Positions 8,987-17,730 of a stretch of DNA of 64,000 nt are shown one piece after another. The first letter of the stretch is position 1. Every line of letters begins with the position of its first letter. The notes under the pieces were generated by a model. It was given only the letters and a program-made list of their open reading frames with translations. It had not been told where the DNA came from and made no database searches. The translations under genes were made by a program, and so were the position numbers. The DNA comes from Caldilineaceae bacterium (lineage in GTDB: Bacteria > Chloroflexota > Anaerolineae > Caldilineales > Caldilineaceae). The stretch is from positions 37,245 through 101,244 of the forward strand of contig JAPKMW010000028.1 in NCBI GenBank assembly GCA_026645575.1, read 5' to 3'.

Positions 8987-10705
8987 CTACTTCTTCTGCT
9001 TCTCTTCTTCCACCAACAACCGGCGCAACACCTTACCAATCTGGCTCTTGGGTAATTCTTTGCGAAACTCGACGGCCGTTGGCACTTTGTAGGGAGCCAG
9101 ATTTTCTTTGCAGAAGTCGCGGATCTCTTCGACGGTGGCTTGCTGACCCTCTTTCAAAATGACAAAGGCTTTGACAGTTTCGCCGCGCTTGGCGTCCGGC
9201 ACGCCAGCCACGGCGGCTTCCAGCACTTTGGGGTGCATGAAGAGGACTTCTTCCACCTCGCGCGGGACAATGTTATAGCCGCTGGCAATGATCAGATCCT
9301 TCTTGCGATCGACAATGTAGAAGTAGCCATCGTCGTCCATCCTGGCAATGTCACCAGTATGAAGCCAGCCATCCTGGTCAATGGTGTTGGCGGTCTCATC
9401 GGCGCGCCCCCAATAGCCCTTCATCACTTGCGGGCCACGGACAACAATTTCACCTTCTTCGCCCACATTCAAAGGCGCATAGACCCCATTGGCATCGGGC
9501 GCCAGACTGACAATGCGCACATCGGTGTTCGGCACCGGCAGCCCAATCGACCCAGCGCGACTTTCGCCAAAGATCGGGTTGGCCGTAGCGACGGGCGAAA
9601 GTTCAGTCATGCCAAAACCTTCACACAAATTGCCGCCAGTGATCTCCTTGAATTTTTGCGCCACCTCGACCGGCAACGCGGCGCCGCCGCTCAAGCAGGC
9701 TTTGACCGAGCGCAGGTTGTATTCCTTGACTTTGGGGTGGTTGATAATGCCGATATACATGTTTGGCACGCCAGGGTAGAGGGTAATGCGCTGGTTCTGG
9801 ATGATGTCCAACATCAAGCTAGTTTCGCGCGGGTTGGGGGTGATCACCAGTTCACTGCCAGTCTTGACAGCAAAGAGCATAGCGACCGTCATGCCATAGA
9901 CATGGAAGAAGGGCAACGCACCCAAAATGCGCTCTTTGCCATCCTCGGCCTTGGCAAACCAGGCGCGCATCTGGATAGCATTGGCTACGAGATTGCGGTG
10001 GGTGAGCATGGCCGCTTTAGGGGTGCCGGTCGTGCCACCGGAATATTGGAAGAGGATCACATCATCCAGTTGCGTCGCATGGGCGGTCGGCTTGCCCGGT
10101 GCATCGTTGAGCAAGGTGTAAAAGGCATGGATATCCGCTGACGGCGCCAGATCCTTCATCATCCCGCCAGCGCGCACCTGTTTCGCTACCAGGTTTTTGA
10201 AGGGCCAGCCCAGTGAATCCGGCACATCGGCGATGATCACATGCTCGATCTTGGTGTGTTCGCGAATTTGCGCCAACCGTTCATAGAGACCGCTCAACAT
10301 CACAATGACTTTGGCGCCACTGTCTTCCAGTTGGTGACGCAGTTCGCGCGGCGTGTAGGTCGGATTGGTATTGACGACCACGGCGCTGGCTTTCATGACG
10401 CCGAAGTAGGCAATGACATATTGGGGCAAGTTTGGCAGCATAAGCGAGACGCGGTCGCCTTTCTGCACGCCCAGTTTTTGCAGAGCAGCGGCGAAACGGT
10501 CACTGGCTTCGTTCAATTCGCGATAGGTCATTTTCGACCCAATCGACAAACCGAGGGGCAGATACTTGAGAATCATCCGAATCGCAACATTGTTCGGATA
10601 CTTCTGGGCAGCATCCGTCAACAATTGCGGCAAGGGGATTTCGGGAATGGCGACCGTTTGCGGCACCCCTTGTTCATAATGAGCAAACCAGGGCTTTGCG
10701 TTCAT
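8987..10705 (-). CDS. Long-chain fatty acid--CoA ligase
   Basis: An ANL-superfamily enzyme that activates fatty acids through an acyl-AMP intermediate and joins them to CoA. Visible motifs are YSGGTTGTPK (AMP-binding P-loop), GFGMTEL (adenine-binding), GWLHTGDIA and DRKKDLIIASGYNIVPREVEE in the hinge, and the C-terminal lysine segment PKSQIGKVLRR. At 572 residues it is full length for FadD-type ligases. A GAGGAGGAGT box precedes the ATG. It is monocistronic and faces the tat operon. Chain-length preference is not evident. Confidence 0.93.
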   Translation of the reverse strand: MNAKPWFAHYEQGVPQTVAIPEIPLPQLLTDAAQKYPNNVAIRMILKYLPLGLSIGSKMTYRELNEASDRFAAALQKLGVQKGDRVSLMLPNLPQYVIAYFGVMKASAVVVNTNPTYTPRELRHQLEDSGAKVIVMLSGLYERLAQIREHTKIEHVIIADVPDSLGWPFKNLVAKQVRAGGMMKDLAPSADIHAFYTLLNDAPGKPTAHATQLDDVILFQYSGGTTGTPKAAMLTHRNLVANAIQMRAWFAKAEDGKERILGALPFFHVYGMTVAMLFAVKTGSELVITPNPRETSLMLDIIQNQRITLYPGVPNMYIGIINHPKVKEYNLRSVKACLSGGAALPVEVAQKFKEITGGNLCEGFGMTELSPVATANPIFGESRAGSIGLPVPNTDVRIVSLAPDANGVYAPLNVGEEGEIVVRGPQVMKGYWGRADETANTIDQDGWLHTGDIARMDDDGYFYIVDRKKDLIIASGYNIVPREVEEVLFMHPKVLEAAVAGVPDAKRGETVKAFVILKEGQQATVEEIRDFCKENLAPYKVPTAVEFRKELPKSQIGKVLRRLLVEEEKQKK

Positions 10706-11032
10706 GACTCCTCCTCTTTGAGTGTAAGCTGTTCAATTAATAGAAAAATAGCTTTATAATAGATTTATCCAACGTAAGTTTCCTGGTGGTTTATGTGGTT
10801 GCGGCATTGTACCACACTTTGGGGCAGTTGTATACGATCTTCTTTCCAATTTGATCAGCAATTTGTCATAAATTGCCACGCCAGTAGCACATTTACTGTT
10901 TAGGTAGACCTATGGCATAATATTCGTTCTGATAATTGACTCGGTAGTAAAGACTTCAGTCTTTGGGCAAGCGGGAGAAAGACTAAAGTCTTTACTACGC
11001 AACGCACCAATAGTTGAAACGCGGAGGAGTTC
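10706..11032. other. Intergenic region between divergent genes
   Basis: This 327-bp AT-rich stretch holds the upstream regions of the acyl-CoA ligase (leftward) and osmC (rightward) genes. Apart from the inverted repeat at 10944-10998, no gene was seen. TTTATAAT-like words near 10753 may serve as a -10 element, but no good -35 partner was found. Confidence 0.6.
10944..10998. repeat. Inverted repeat of the AAGACTTTAGTCTT family
   Basis: Arms 10944-10964 and 10978-10998 (GTAGTAAAGACTTCAGTCTTT and its complement) pair with one mismatch around a 13-nt spacer. The same arms occur at 13716-13790 and 57815-57869. This copy lies about 35 bp upstream of the osmC start, so it is not a simple terminator. 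Confidence 0.88.
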
Positions 11033-11452
11033 ATGGCAGCACGGGTAAAATGGATCGAAGGTAACACCTTTCTGGGCATTGATGCCAACGGCAAAGCAGC
11101 CGTGATGACCGGCGGCGGTGATGGCCCCGGCGTCAGCCCGATGCAGATGTTGCTGTTGGGTCTGGGCGGCTGTTCGATGGTCGATGTGGTGAGCATTTTG
11201 CAAAAACAGCGCCAACCATTGGAAGATATTGAAATTGCCATCGACGCCAAGCGCGGCGAAGAGTTTCCCAAGCCGTGGGAGACGATCCACATGCACTATA
11301 TTGTCACCGGCGCCGGGTTGGATCCCAGCAAGGTGGAGCGGGCGATCAATCTCAGCGTGGAAAAATATTGCGGCGTCCATGCCACTCTTTCCGGCGTCGC
11401 CAAGATTACCCATGATTTTGAGATTCGGACAGGGCAGGAGACGGCTGAGTAG
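11033..11452 (+). CDS. OsmC/Ohr family peroxide-defence protein
   Basis: OsmC-like proteins are cysteine-based hydroperoxide reductases. The two family cysteines are seen: LLGLGGCSMVDVV (about residue 49) and EKYCGVHATL (about residue 114). The 139-residue length is normal for the OsmC subgroup. A GGAGG box precedes the ATG. A thioredoxin gene follows 33 bp downstream, which fits a shared role in thiol redox defence. Distinguishing OsmC from Ohr or YhfA subtypes is not possible here. Confidence 0.9.
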   Translation: MAARVKWIEGNTFLGIDANGKAAVMTGGGDGPGVSPMQMLLLGLGGCSMVDVVSILQKQRQPLEDIEIAIDAKRGEEFPKPWETIHMHYIVTGAGLDPSKVERAINLSVEKYCGVHATLSGVAKITHDFEIRTGQETAE

Positions 11453-11485
11453 GAGAAGAGTCGATGGCTGAGGCACAACTTCATT

Positions 11486-11908
11486 ATGTTCAAGAAACTA
11501 TTAAGGCGAATGGGATTTGCCGCCCCACAGCCATCTGGCCGGCAAGAAGCGACAGTGGTAAAAGACGTTAAGTCGACCATTATCGAAGTCACCGACGCAA
11601 ACTATGACACGGTTGTCTTGTCCAGCAGTAAGTTAGCCGTCGTCGATTTCTGGGCCGAGTGGTGCCAACCGTGCCAGATCATGTCGGCCTATGTGGGTTT
11701 TCTGGCGCAGGAGTATGGTGACCGGCTCCTGATTGCCGCCATGGATGTAGATGAGAATCCGCAAACGGCGGAGCGCTACACCATTATGGGCTTGCCGACC
11801 CTGTTGCTTGTCCAAGATGGCGTCGAAGTGGACCGCATTGTCGGCATCGAAGAATATCAAACGATCAAAGCGCGGGTTGAGGCGCGTCTCAACGCCGGCT
11901 CACTCTGA
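11486..11908 (+). CDS. Thioredoxin
   Basis: A thioredoxin-fold protein with a WCQPC active site in the context VDFWAEWCQPCQIM and the cis-Pro segment MGLPTLLLVQDG. Compared with typical 105-residue thioredoxins it has an N-terminal extension of about 35 residues that is basic and poorly structured and is not a signal peptide. The Gly-Pro of the usual WCGPC is replaced by Gln-Pro, which would shift the redox potential. It sits between osmC and proS. Confidence 0.9.
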   Translation: MFKKLLRRMGFAAPQPSGRQEATVVKDVKSTIIEVTDANYDTVVLSSSKLAVVDFWAEWCQPCQIMSAYVGFLAQEYGDRLLIAAMDVDENPQTAERYTIMGLPTLLLVQDGVEVDRIVGIEEYQTIKARVEARLNAGSL

Positions 11909-11924
11909 CTGGAGTATTGTTATC

Positions 11925-13700
11925 ATGCGCATGTCTCAGCTTTTCTTTCAAACCCTGCGTGAAGTGCCGGCGGATGCCGAAACCATTAGCCATCAGTTGT
12001 TGTTACGCGCTGGCCTGGTGCGCCAGGTGGCCGCCGGGATTTTTGATTATCTGCCGTTGGGTCAACGAGTGAAACACAAAATCGAAACCATCATCCGTGA
12101 AGAGATGGACGCCATCGGCGGCCAGGAAGTGACCCTGCCCATGGTCCACCCGGCAGAACTGTGGCAGCAAAGCGGGCGCTGGTATGCCATTGGCGACGAC
12201 ATGGCCCGCCTCAAAGACCGTAACGGGCGGGACATGTGTCTCGGCATGACCCATGAAGAGTTGATGGCTGATTTGGCGCGCCAGGTTGTGACCAGCTACC
12301 GGCAGTTGCCCTTTGTTCTCTACCAGATTCAGACCAAGTTCCGCGACGAACCGCGACCACGCGGCGGTTTAATCCGCGTGCGCGAATTTACCATGAAGGA
12401 CGCCTACTCCTTTGACCGCGACCCCGCCGGCATCGACGCCTTCTACCCGCGCATCTACCAATCTTATTTCAACATCTTCCGCCGCGCTGGCATTGATGTC
12501 GTCGCCGTGGAAAGTGATACCGGCATGATGGGCGGCACCATGGCCCATGAATTTATGGCGCTGACCTCGATTGGTGAAGACACCTTGCTGCTCTGTGATA
12601 GTTGCGGCTATCGCGCCAATCGCCAGATTGCCACCTTCCGCAAAAGTGTGGCGGAAGAGGGGCAACCGCATGACCTGGAAGAGGTTCATACGCCCGAAGT
12701 CACCACCATTGCCGCACTGGCCGACTTTTTGCAGATTCCCGAAACCCAGACGGCCAAAGCCATTTTCCTCATGGCTGAGATGAGCGATGCCGAAGGCAAG
12801 CTTTATGAGCAATTTGTTTTTGTCGTGGTGCGCGGCGACATGGAACTCAACGAGACCAAGTTGACGAATGCCATCAAAGCGCGCCGTCTGCGCCCGGCCA
12901 CCGTTGATGAGATTCGCGCCATTGGCGCTGAACCAGGCTATGGTTCGCCCATTGGTATTCAACGCGAGCAAGTATTACTGGTGGTGGATGAGCTGATTCC
13001 GCAAAGTCCAAATCTGGTCGCCGGCGCCAACCGCAAAGATTGGCACTATCGCCATGTCAACTATGGACGCGACTACACGGCTGACATTGTGACCGATCTG
13101 ATTGCGGCTGGGGAAGGGGCCGCCTGTCCGCAATGTGGAGCGGCGATGCAATCGGTGCGCGGCGTCGAAGTGGGCAACATTTTCAAACTCGGCACTAAAT
13201 ACAGCAAAGCGATGGGCGCTTATTACCTGGATGAAAAGGGCGACCAACAACCAATTGTCATGGGATCCTATGGCATCGGCAGCGGTCGCCTGTTGGCCTG
13301 TGTCATCGAACACCATCACGATGAGTTCGGCATTCGCTGGCCGATCACCATTGCACCCTACCAGGTCATGCTGGTGAGCCTGGCGACCCAACGCACCCCC
13401 GAAGTCACCGCAGCCGCTGACCAGATCTATCAACAATTGCGTGACGCCGGTATCGAGGTACTCTATGATGACCGCGACGAACGGGGCGGAGTCAAGTTTA
13501 ATGACGCTGACCTGTTGGGCATCCCGCTGCGCTTGACCGTGGGCGGCAAGGGGTTGACGAAGGGTGTGGTCGAAGCCAAAGTGCGCCGCACCGGTGAAAG
13601 CGGTGAGATTGCGCTGGATGGATTGGTGGCCGGTGTGCAAGCTTTGATCGCTGCTGAGTATGCCGTAATCAATCAGATGTTGAAGCCCGAAGTGCTGTAG
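11925..13700 (+). CDS. proS: Prolyl-tRNA synthetase, bacterial long type
   Basis: A class II aminoacyl-tRNA synthetase that charges tRNA-Pro. It starts with the family sequence LFFQTLREVPADAE and contains motif 2 (FRDEPRPRGGLIRVREFTMKDAYSF) and motif 3 (GIGSGRLLACVIE). A YbaK-like editing (INS) domain lies between about residues 225 and 400, with TAKAIFLM holding the conserved Lys that clears Ala-tRNA-Pro. The 591-residue length is standard. The ATG at 11925 is 16 bp after the thioredoxin stop. A second, unrelated-type ProRS follows 400 bp downstream. Confidence 0.96.
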   Translation: MRMSQLFFQTLREVPADAETISHQLLLRAGLVRQVAAGIFDYLPLGQRVKHKIETIIREEMDAIGGQEVTLPMVHPAELWQQSGRWYAIGDDMARLKDRNGRDMCLGMTHEELMADLARQVVTSYRQLPFVLYQIQTKFRDEPRPRGGLIRVREFTMKDAYSFDRDPAGIDAFYPRIYQSYFNIFRRAGIDVVAVESDTGMMGGTMAHEFMALTSIGEDTLLLCDSCGYRANRQIATFRKSVAEEGQPHDLEEVHTPEVTTIAALADFLQIPETQTAKAIFLMAEMSDAEGKLYEQFVFVVVRGDMELNETKLTNAIKARRLRPATVDEIRAIGAEPGYGSPIGIQREQVLLVVDELIPQSPNLVAGANRKDWHYRHVNYGRDYTADIVTDLIAAGEGAACPQCGAAMQSVRGVEVGNIFKLGTKYSKAMGAYYLDEKGDQQPIVMGSYGIGSGRLLACVIEHHHDEFGIRWPITIAPYQVMLVSLATQRTPEVTAAADQIYQQLRDAGIEVLYDDRDERGGVKFNDADLLGIPLRLTVGGKGLTKGVVEAKVRRTGESGEIALDGLVAGVQALIAAEYAVINQMLKPEVL

Positions 13701-13715
13701 TGTTCCGTTAGGAAA

Positions 13716-13790
13716 GTGGTAATCAGTAGTAAAGACTTTAGTCTTTCGCCCGCCCGGACGAAGACTAAAGTCTTTACTACTGATTACCAC
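13716..13790. repeat. Perfect 30-nt inverted repeat of the AAGACTTTAGTCTT family
   Basis: Arms 13716-13745 and 13761-13790 are 30-nt perfect complements. The inner 17 nt match the other family members at 10.9 and 57.8 kb, while the outer part (GTGGTAATCA) is specific to this copy. It lies 15 bp after the proS stop. Confidence 0.92.
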
Positions 13791-13820
13791 TGGGCGTAGT
13801 GTGCGAACAGGTAACAAAAA

Positions 13821-14069
13821 ATGAGCGAAGCTTCTACACCTAAGGAATATGAGCAGTACGATCTGCATGAAGAGTACGATTTAGCAAAAATGCCGATTCT
13901 TCCTAGAGGCAGATTTGCACCAAATCGACGTGCAGGCCAAAATGTTGCACTCTTAGATCCTGATGTCGCCAAAGCATTTCCCAATGATGAAGCCGTCAAC
14001 GCGGCTTTACGCCTGGTAATCCAAATGGCCGGCATTCCACAAATTCAAGAAGTAACCGCAAACGGATAA
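13821..14069 (+). CDS. Small conserved-type protein of unknown function
   Basis: An 82-residue acidic protein without membrane segment or signal. The C-terminal half (NVALLDPDVAKAFPNDEAVNAALRLVI) looks like the short ribbon-helix-like antitoxin-type proteins seen in cyanobacteria and Chloroflexota (LDPDVA-x-x-FP-x-x-x-x-VN-x-AL), but no toxin partner is adjacent. It lies between the two proS genes, 24 bp before the second. Function unknown; the antitoxin-like reading is weak. Confidence 0.6.
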   Translation: MSEASTPKEYEQYDLHEEYDLAKMPILPRGRFAPNRRAGQNVALLDPDVAKAFPNDEAVNAALRLVIQMAGIPQIQEVTANG

Positions 14070-14092
14070 GTAACTCATAGAGGGAGTCTCCT

Positions 14093-15529
14093 GTGGCTGA
14101 AAAGCTGGTGGCGCGTAGCGTCGATTTTAACGAATGGTATAACACCCTGGTGTTGGCTGCCGATCTGGCCGACTATGGCCCGGCGCGCGGGACGATGATT
14201 GTCAAGCCCTATGGCTGGGCGCTCTGGGAGAATATCCAGGGTGCGCTCGACCGGCGCTTCAAGGCGACCGGCCATAGCAACGCCGGCTTCCCCATGTTCA
14301 TCCCGCACAGCTTTCTGCAACGGGAGGCCAAACATGTCGAGGGCTTCTCACCGGAACTGGCATTGGTGACCCATGCCGGCGGGGAAAAGCTGGAAGAACC
14401 GCTGGTCGTGCGTCCCACCTCGGAGACGCTGATCGGTCATGCCTTTGCCAAGTGGGTACGCAGCTATCGCGACCTACCGATCTTGCTCAACTTGTGGAAC
14501 AGTGTGGTGCGCTGGGAGTTGCGCACCAAACTCTTCCTGCGCACCACCGAGTTTTATTGGCAGGAAGGTCATACCGCCCACGCCACCTGGGCTGAAGCCG
14601 ACTTTGAGACGCGCCAGATGCTCGATGTCTATACCGATTTTGCTGTCAACGAAGCGGCTATCCCCGTCATCCCCGGCGAAAAGTCCGAGGGCGAACGCTT
14701 TGCCGGCGCCGACCAGACCCTTTGTATCGAAGCGATGATGGGCGATGGACGCGCCCTGCAATCCGGCACGTCGCACAACTTGGGTCAGAACTTTGCCAAG
14801 GCGTTTGAAATTCAATATCTCGACCCCAACAATGTGTTGCAACATGTCTGGACCACTTCGTGGGGTCTCAGCACCCGCTTTATCGGCGCCATCATCATGA
14901 CCCACGGCGACGACAACGGCTTGATCCTGCCCCCGCGCCTGGCGCCCTATCAGGTGGTCATGGTGCCGATCTACAAGAAGGAAGAAGAAAAGAGCGCCGT
15001 CCTCGCCGCTGTGCAGCGGATGCAGGCTGAGCTTGTCGAAGCCGGGGTGCGGGTCAAGGTCGATGATCGCGACAACTTGACGCCTGGTTTCAAATACAAT
15101 GACTGGGAGTTGCGCGGCGTACCGTTGCGCATGGAGATCGGCCCGCGCGATGTGGCGAACAATGTCGTCATGCTGGCTCGTCGTGACATCCCCGGTCGCG
15201 ACGGCAAGCAGTCGGTCAGTCAGGAGGGCATTGCCCAGACCATTGGTGCGCAACTAAAAACCATCCAAGCCGACATGCTTGCCAAAGCGACCAAGTTCCG
15301 CGACGACAATACCTTTGAAGCCAAGAATTACGACGAATTCAAAGAGATGGTGCAAAAGGGCTTTGTACGCGCCTGGTGGGCCGGTAGCAACGCCGATGAA
15401 AAACAGGTGCAACAAGAGACCAAAGCCACCCACCGCTGCTACCCATTGGATCAACCGAGGGGCGAAGGGATCTGTTTCTACACCGGCAAACGAGCGACGC
15501 GACAGGCAATCTTTGCGCGGGCTTATTAA
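14093..15529 (+). CDS. proS: Prolyl-tRNA synthetase, eukaryote/archaeon-like short type
   Basis: A second class II ProRS of the type found in archaea, eukaryotes and some bacteria (ProS type 3). It has DFNEWYNTLVLAADLADY at the N-terminus, VVRPTSETLIGHAFAKW (motif 2 region), FYWQEGHTAHAT and HGDDNGLILPPRLAPYQVV (motif 3 region). There is no INS editing insert, and the C-terminus ends in the type-specific FARAY. It is 478 residues with a GTG start behind an AGAGGGAG box. folC follows after 4 bp. The co-occurrence with a long-type proS just upstream is unusual. Confidence 0.94.
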   Translation: MAEKLVARSVDFNEWYNTLVLAADLADYGPARGTMIVKPYGWALWENIQGALDRRFKATGHSNAGFPMFIPHSFLQREAKHVEGFSPELALVTHAGGEKLEEPLVVRPTSETLIGHAFAKWVRSYRDLPILLNLWNSVVRWELRTKLFLRTTEFYWQEGHTAHATWAEADFETRQMLDVYTDFAVNEAAIPVIPGEKSEGERFAGADQTLCIEAMMGDGRALQSGTSHNLGQNFAKAFEIQYLDPNNVLQHVWTTSWGLSTRFIGAIIMTHGDDNGLILPPRLAPYQVVMVPIYKKEEEKSAVLAAVQRMQAELVEAGVRVKVDDRDNLTPGFKYNDWELRGVPLRMEIGPRDVANNVVMLARRDIPGRDGKQSVSQEGIAQTIGAQLKTIQADMLAKATKFRDDNTFEAKNYDEFKEMVQKGFVRAWWAGSNADEKQVQQETKATHRCYPLDQPRGEGICFYTGKRATRQAIFARAY

Positions 15530-15533
15530 AAGA

Positions 15534-16916
15534 ATGAATTCCGTGACGCAACCCAATTTCCCTTACTACAACACCGTCGATCAGATCTATCACGCCGAAT
15601 GGTCGATCCCCAAGCTGGCGCGGCTGGAATTGCTGCGCCACTCTATCGCCGCCCTCTGGCCCGACGGCCACCCGACCCGCTTGATTCACATTGCCGGCAC
15701 CAGCGGCAAAGGCTCCACTTCCCGCTTCTTAGAGGTGGGACTGGGTTGTGTCGGCAAGGCGGGGGCATACATGAGTCCTCATCTTTTTGATTATCGCGAA
15801 CGCATTAGCATTAGCGGCGACTTTGTCAGCCAGGCGGATATTCACTGGGCATGGGAAGAAAAGATCAAACCCTATTGTCTGCGCATGACGCTGCACAACC
15901 CGCACCAGGTACATACCTTTTTGGAAGTTTCGCTCCTGGTTGCCCTGGCGATCTATGAAAAGCATGGTGTCGAGTGGGCCGCCATTGAGACAAGCGTCGG
16001 CGGGCGCTATGACCATACCCGCGCGTTGGATGCCGTCGCCGCCGTGTTGACCAACGTGGGCACCGATCATGCCAACATCCTGGGCAAGGAACAGTGGCAA
16101 CGCACGCTTGACAAAGCCGGCATTGCCCGACCGGGCGTCCCCTTTTTTACCAGTGATCACAATCCCGAAAATGCGCCGATTATTGCGTCCGTCTGCCAAA
16201 GCGTCAGGGCGGAGTTACATTGGGTGGATGAACAGGCGGTCAATGGGTTGGTGCAGGCGCTCGAACAGCATCAACTCACGGTGGCGGCGGAATCGTTGCT
16301 CAAGGCAACCTATCAGAAGTGGAATGCGGCGTTGGCGTCTGCCGTCATTCGCCATCTTTGCCCAGATGTCGATGAGCGGCGGGTATTGGAAGCTTTTTGT
16401 GGGGCGCGTCTGTTGGGCCGTTTCTGGCCGGTGGCGGAAAATGTGTACGCCGATATTGCCCATAACGTCGAGAAGATCAGCGCCCTGGCTGATGAATTGC
16501 AAGATCACTTTGGCGAACGGGGCAAAATTTTAGTGGTCGGCATGTCGGGCAAACGAACGCCGGGGAAGGTTTTTGCCGCGCTGGCCAAAGTTGCCAAGCT
16601 GATCATCGTGACTGGAGCGTCGTTCAAAGGGCAGGACCCCGGCAAGGTGCAAGGAGAACTGGCCGCAGTGACGGGCAGCATCCCCGTTCTGGTCATTAAC
16701 GACCCACGTCAGGCGTTGGCCATGGCCCAATCCATGCAGCGCGGCGATGACATCATTATGCTCACCGGCTCGACCTACATGATCGAACAGGCGCTCAACC
16801 CCGACCCCTACCTGCGCACCCTCAGTAATACCTTTGGCTGGCGCACCCAAGTCGATACGGAAGCGAGCGGGACGGTGCAACTGACGTTGCCACCACCGCC
16901 GCCGCCATTGCGGTAA
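15534..16916 (+). CDS. folC: Folylpolyglutamate/dihydrofolate synthase-like Mur ligase
   Basis: An ATP-dependent ligase that adds Glu to dihydropteroate or folates. The P-loop GTSGKGST lies near residue 50, followed by SPHLFDYRERI and NVGTDHANILG and the ligase signature DIAHN (DGAHN in most FolC). The C-terminal ligase domain ends in a short Pro-run (TLPPPPPPLR). The ATG at 15534 is 4 bp after the proS stop, so the two are likely co-transcribed. At 460 residues it is slightly long for FolC, and the substitution in DIAHN leaves the exact substrate open. Confidence 0.88.
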   Translation: MNSVTQPNFPYYNTVDQIYHAEWSIPKLARLELLRHSIAALWPDGHPTRLIHIAGTSGKGSTSRFLEVGLGCVGKAGAYMSPHLFDYRERISISGDFVSQADIHWAWEEKIKPYCLRMTLHNPHQVHTFLEVSLLVALAIYEKHGVEWAAIETSVGGRYDHTRALDAVAAVLTNVGTDHANILGKEQWQRTLDKAGIARPGVPFFTSDHNPENAPIIASVCQSVRAELHWVDEQAVNGLVQALEQHQLTVAAESLLKATYQKWNAALASAVIRHLCPDVDERRVLEAFCGARLLGRFWPVAENVYADIAHNVEKISALADELQDHFGERGKILVVGMSGKRTPGKVFAALAKVAKLIIVTGASFKGQDPGKVQGELAAVTGSIPVLVINDPRQALAMAQSMQRGDDIIMLTGSTYMIEQALNPDPYLRTLSNTFGWRTQVDTEASGTVQLTLPPPPPPLR

Positions 16917-16955
16917 AAAGAAGGCCGACTTTTGGCAAAAGTCGGCCTTCTTTTT
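16915..16955 (+). terminator. Strong intrinsic terminator after folC
   Basis: A 19-bp perfect stem (AAAAAGAAGGCCGACTTTT and its complement) with a 3-nt loop begins inside the folC stop codon and ends in a run of T. The A-run and T-run allow bidirectional use. Confidence 0.95.
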
Positions 16956-16960
16956 ACCTG

Positions 16961-17230
16961 CTACTCCTGCGCCGCCGTCAACGGGTCGGGAACCCGTGTC
17001 ACCGGCGCCACTGTTTCCAGTTCAGCTTCAATCTGGTCGGCGTCACCAACCACCACAATGCCGACACCTAGGATGCGCGCCAACACTTCCAGGGCATAGT
17101 AGTCATCATCGGCGCGCTAGGGAATACGATAGGCGACAAAGGTGGCCGGTACTTGGGCGAGCGGATCGGTCACGGTGATCGCCTGGCTCGCTTCTTGTAG
17201 TGTAAAGGTGTGTTGCGAAGGCGCATAGCA
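16961..17230 (-). pseudogene. Remnant of an M16 (insulinase-like) peptidase
   Basis: Read on the minus strand, one frame gives FTLQEASQAITVTDPLAQ, then VPATFVAYRIP, a TAG at 17117-17119, and RADDDYYALEVLARILG running directly into VGIVVVGDADQIEAE and a natural end TAG at 16961-16963. The pieces match the C-terminal M16 domain (YRIP...DYYALEVL-x-x-ILG and VVVGDA-x-x-I), but about 150 residues between LARILG and VVVGDA are missing, and so is the entire N-terminal part. It is a decayed gene with a nonsense codon and an in-frame deletion. The flanking 17231-17432 holds nothing recognisable. Confidence 0.7.
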
Positions 17231-17432
17231 AGGTCTCCTTTGTCTCTACGCACGCCTGGGCACTGTGCCGATACGCGCTATCGTGCATAGCCAGGCAACT
17301 CAAGTTGTGATAGTCACCTGTATTGAACCCTGACAAAGGAGGGTGGGCTATGGGTTCATTCACAAAAAGGGGACATAGAGGAAAGGTATGTCTTGCCTAT
17401 GTTAGGTCCGCTAATCAGCGCAAAATCTATCG

Positions 17433-17729
17433 TCAATCGGCGGCGAGGACGGCTTGCTGGGTTAGTTCGCGTTTTGCTTGCAGGAAAGCGCCTTCCTCTA
17501 ATTCAACCCGTTCCTCAATAATGCGCGTCAGCCAAGCTTCCACGCTTCTTTCTCGATGCAACTTTGCAAGAAATGCGGCCCGTTCGGCAAGATTCGGCGG
17601 GATCTGCAAAGAAGAAGCGCTGGTTTTCTGGACTTCAATTGGTTCTTCCCACGCCTGATCATCATCGACGTCGTCAATGACTAACGCATCGATTTCGGCT
17701 TCGGTTAGGGTTGTATGAGCAGAATTCAT
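17433..17729 (-). CDS. Putative antitoxin of a BrnT-like module
   Basis: A 98-residue acidic protein whose C-terminal half (LAERAAFLAKLHRERSVEAWLTRIIEERVELEEG) looks like a ribbon-helix-helix dimerisation/antitoxin segment. It begins 1 bp after the stop of the upstream toxin-like gene, so both are on one mRNA with toxin first, as in brnTA. The identification rests on order, size and charge; family membership is inferred. Confidence 0.55.
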   Translation of the reverse strand: MNSAHTTLTEAEIDALVIDDVDDDQAWEEPIEVQKTSASSLQIPPNLAERAAFLAKLHRERSVEAWLTRIIEERVELEEGAFLQAKRELTQQAVLAAD

Positions 17730-17730
17730 G

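Noticed and set aside
9140..10141. 333-codon open frame on the + strand opposite the acyl-CoA ligase
   Set aside because: It is an antisense shadow of the ligase, with His/Gly/Asp-rich composition and no family match; the minus-strand gene has all ANL motifs.
12975..13868. 297-codon minus-strand frame over the proS gene
   Set aside because: Antisense shadow of proS and of the repeat at 13.7 kb; composition is atypical.
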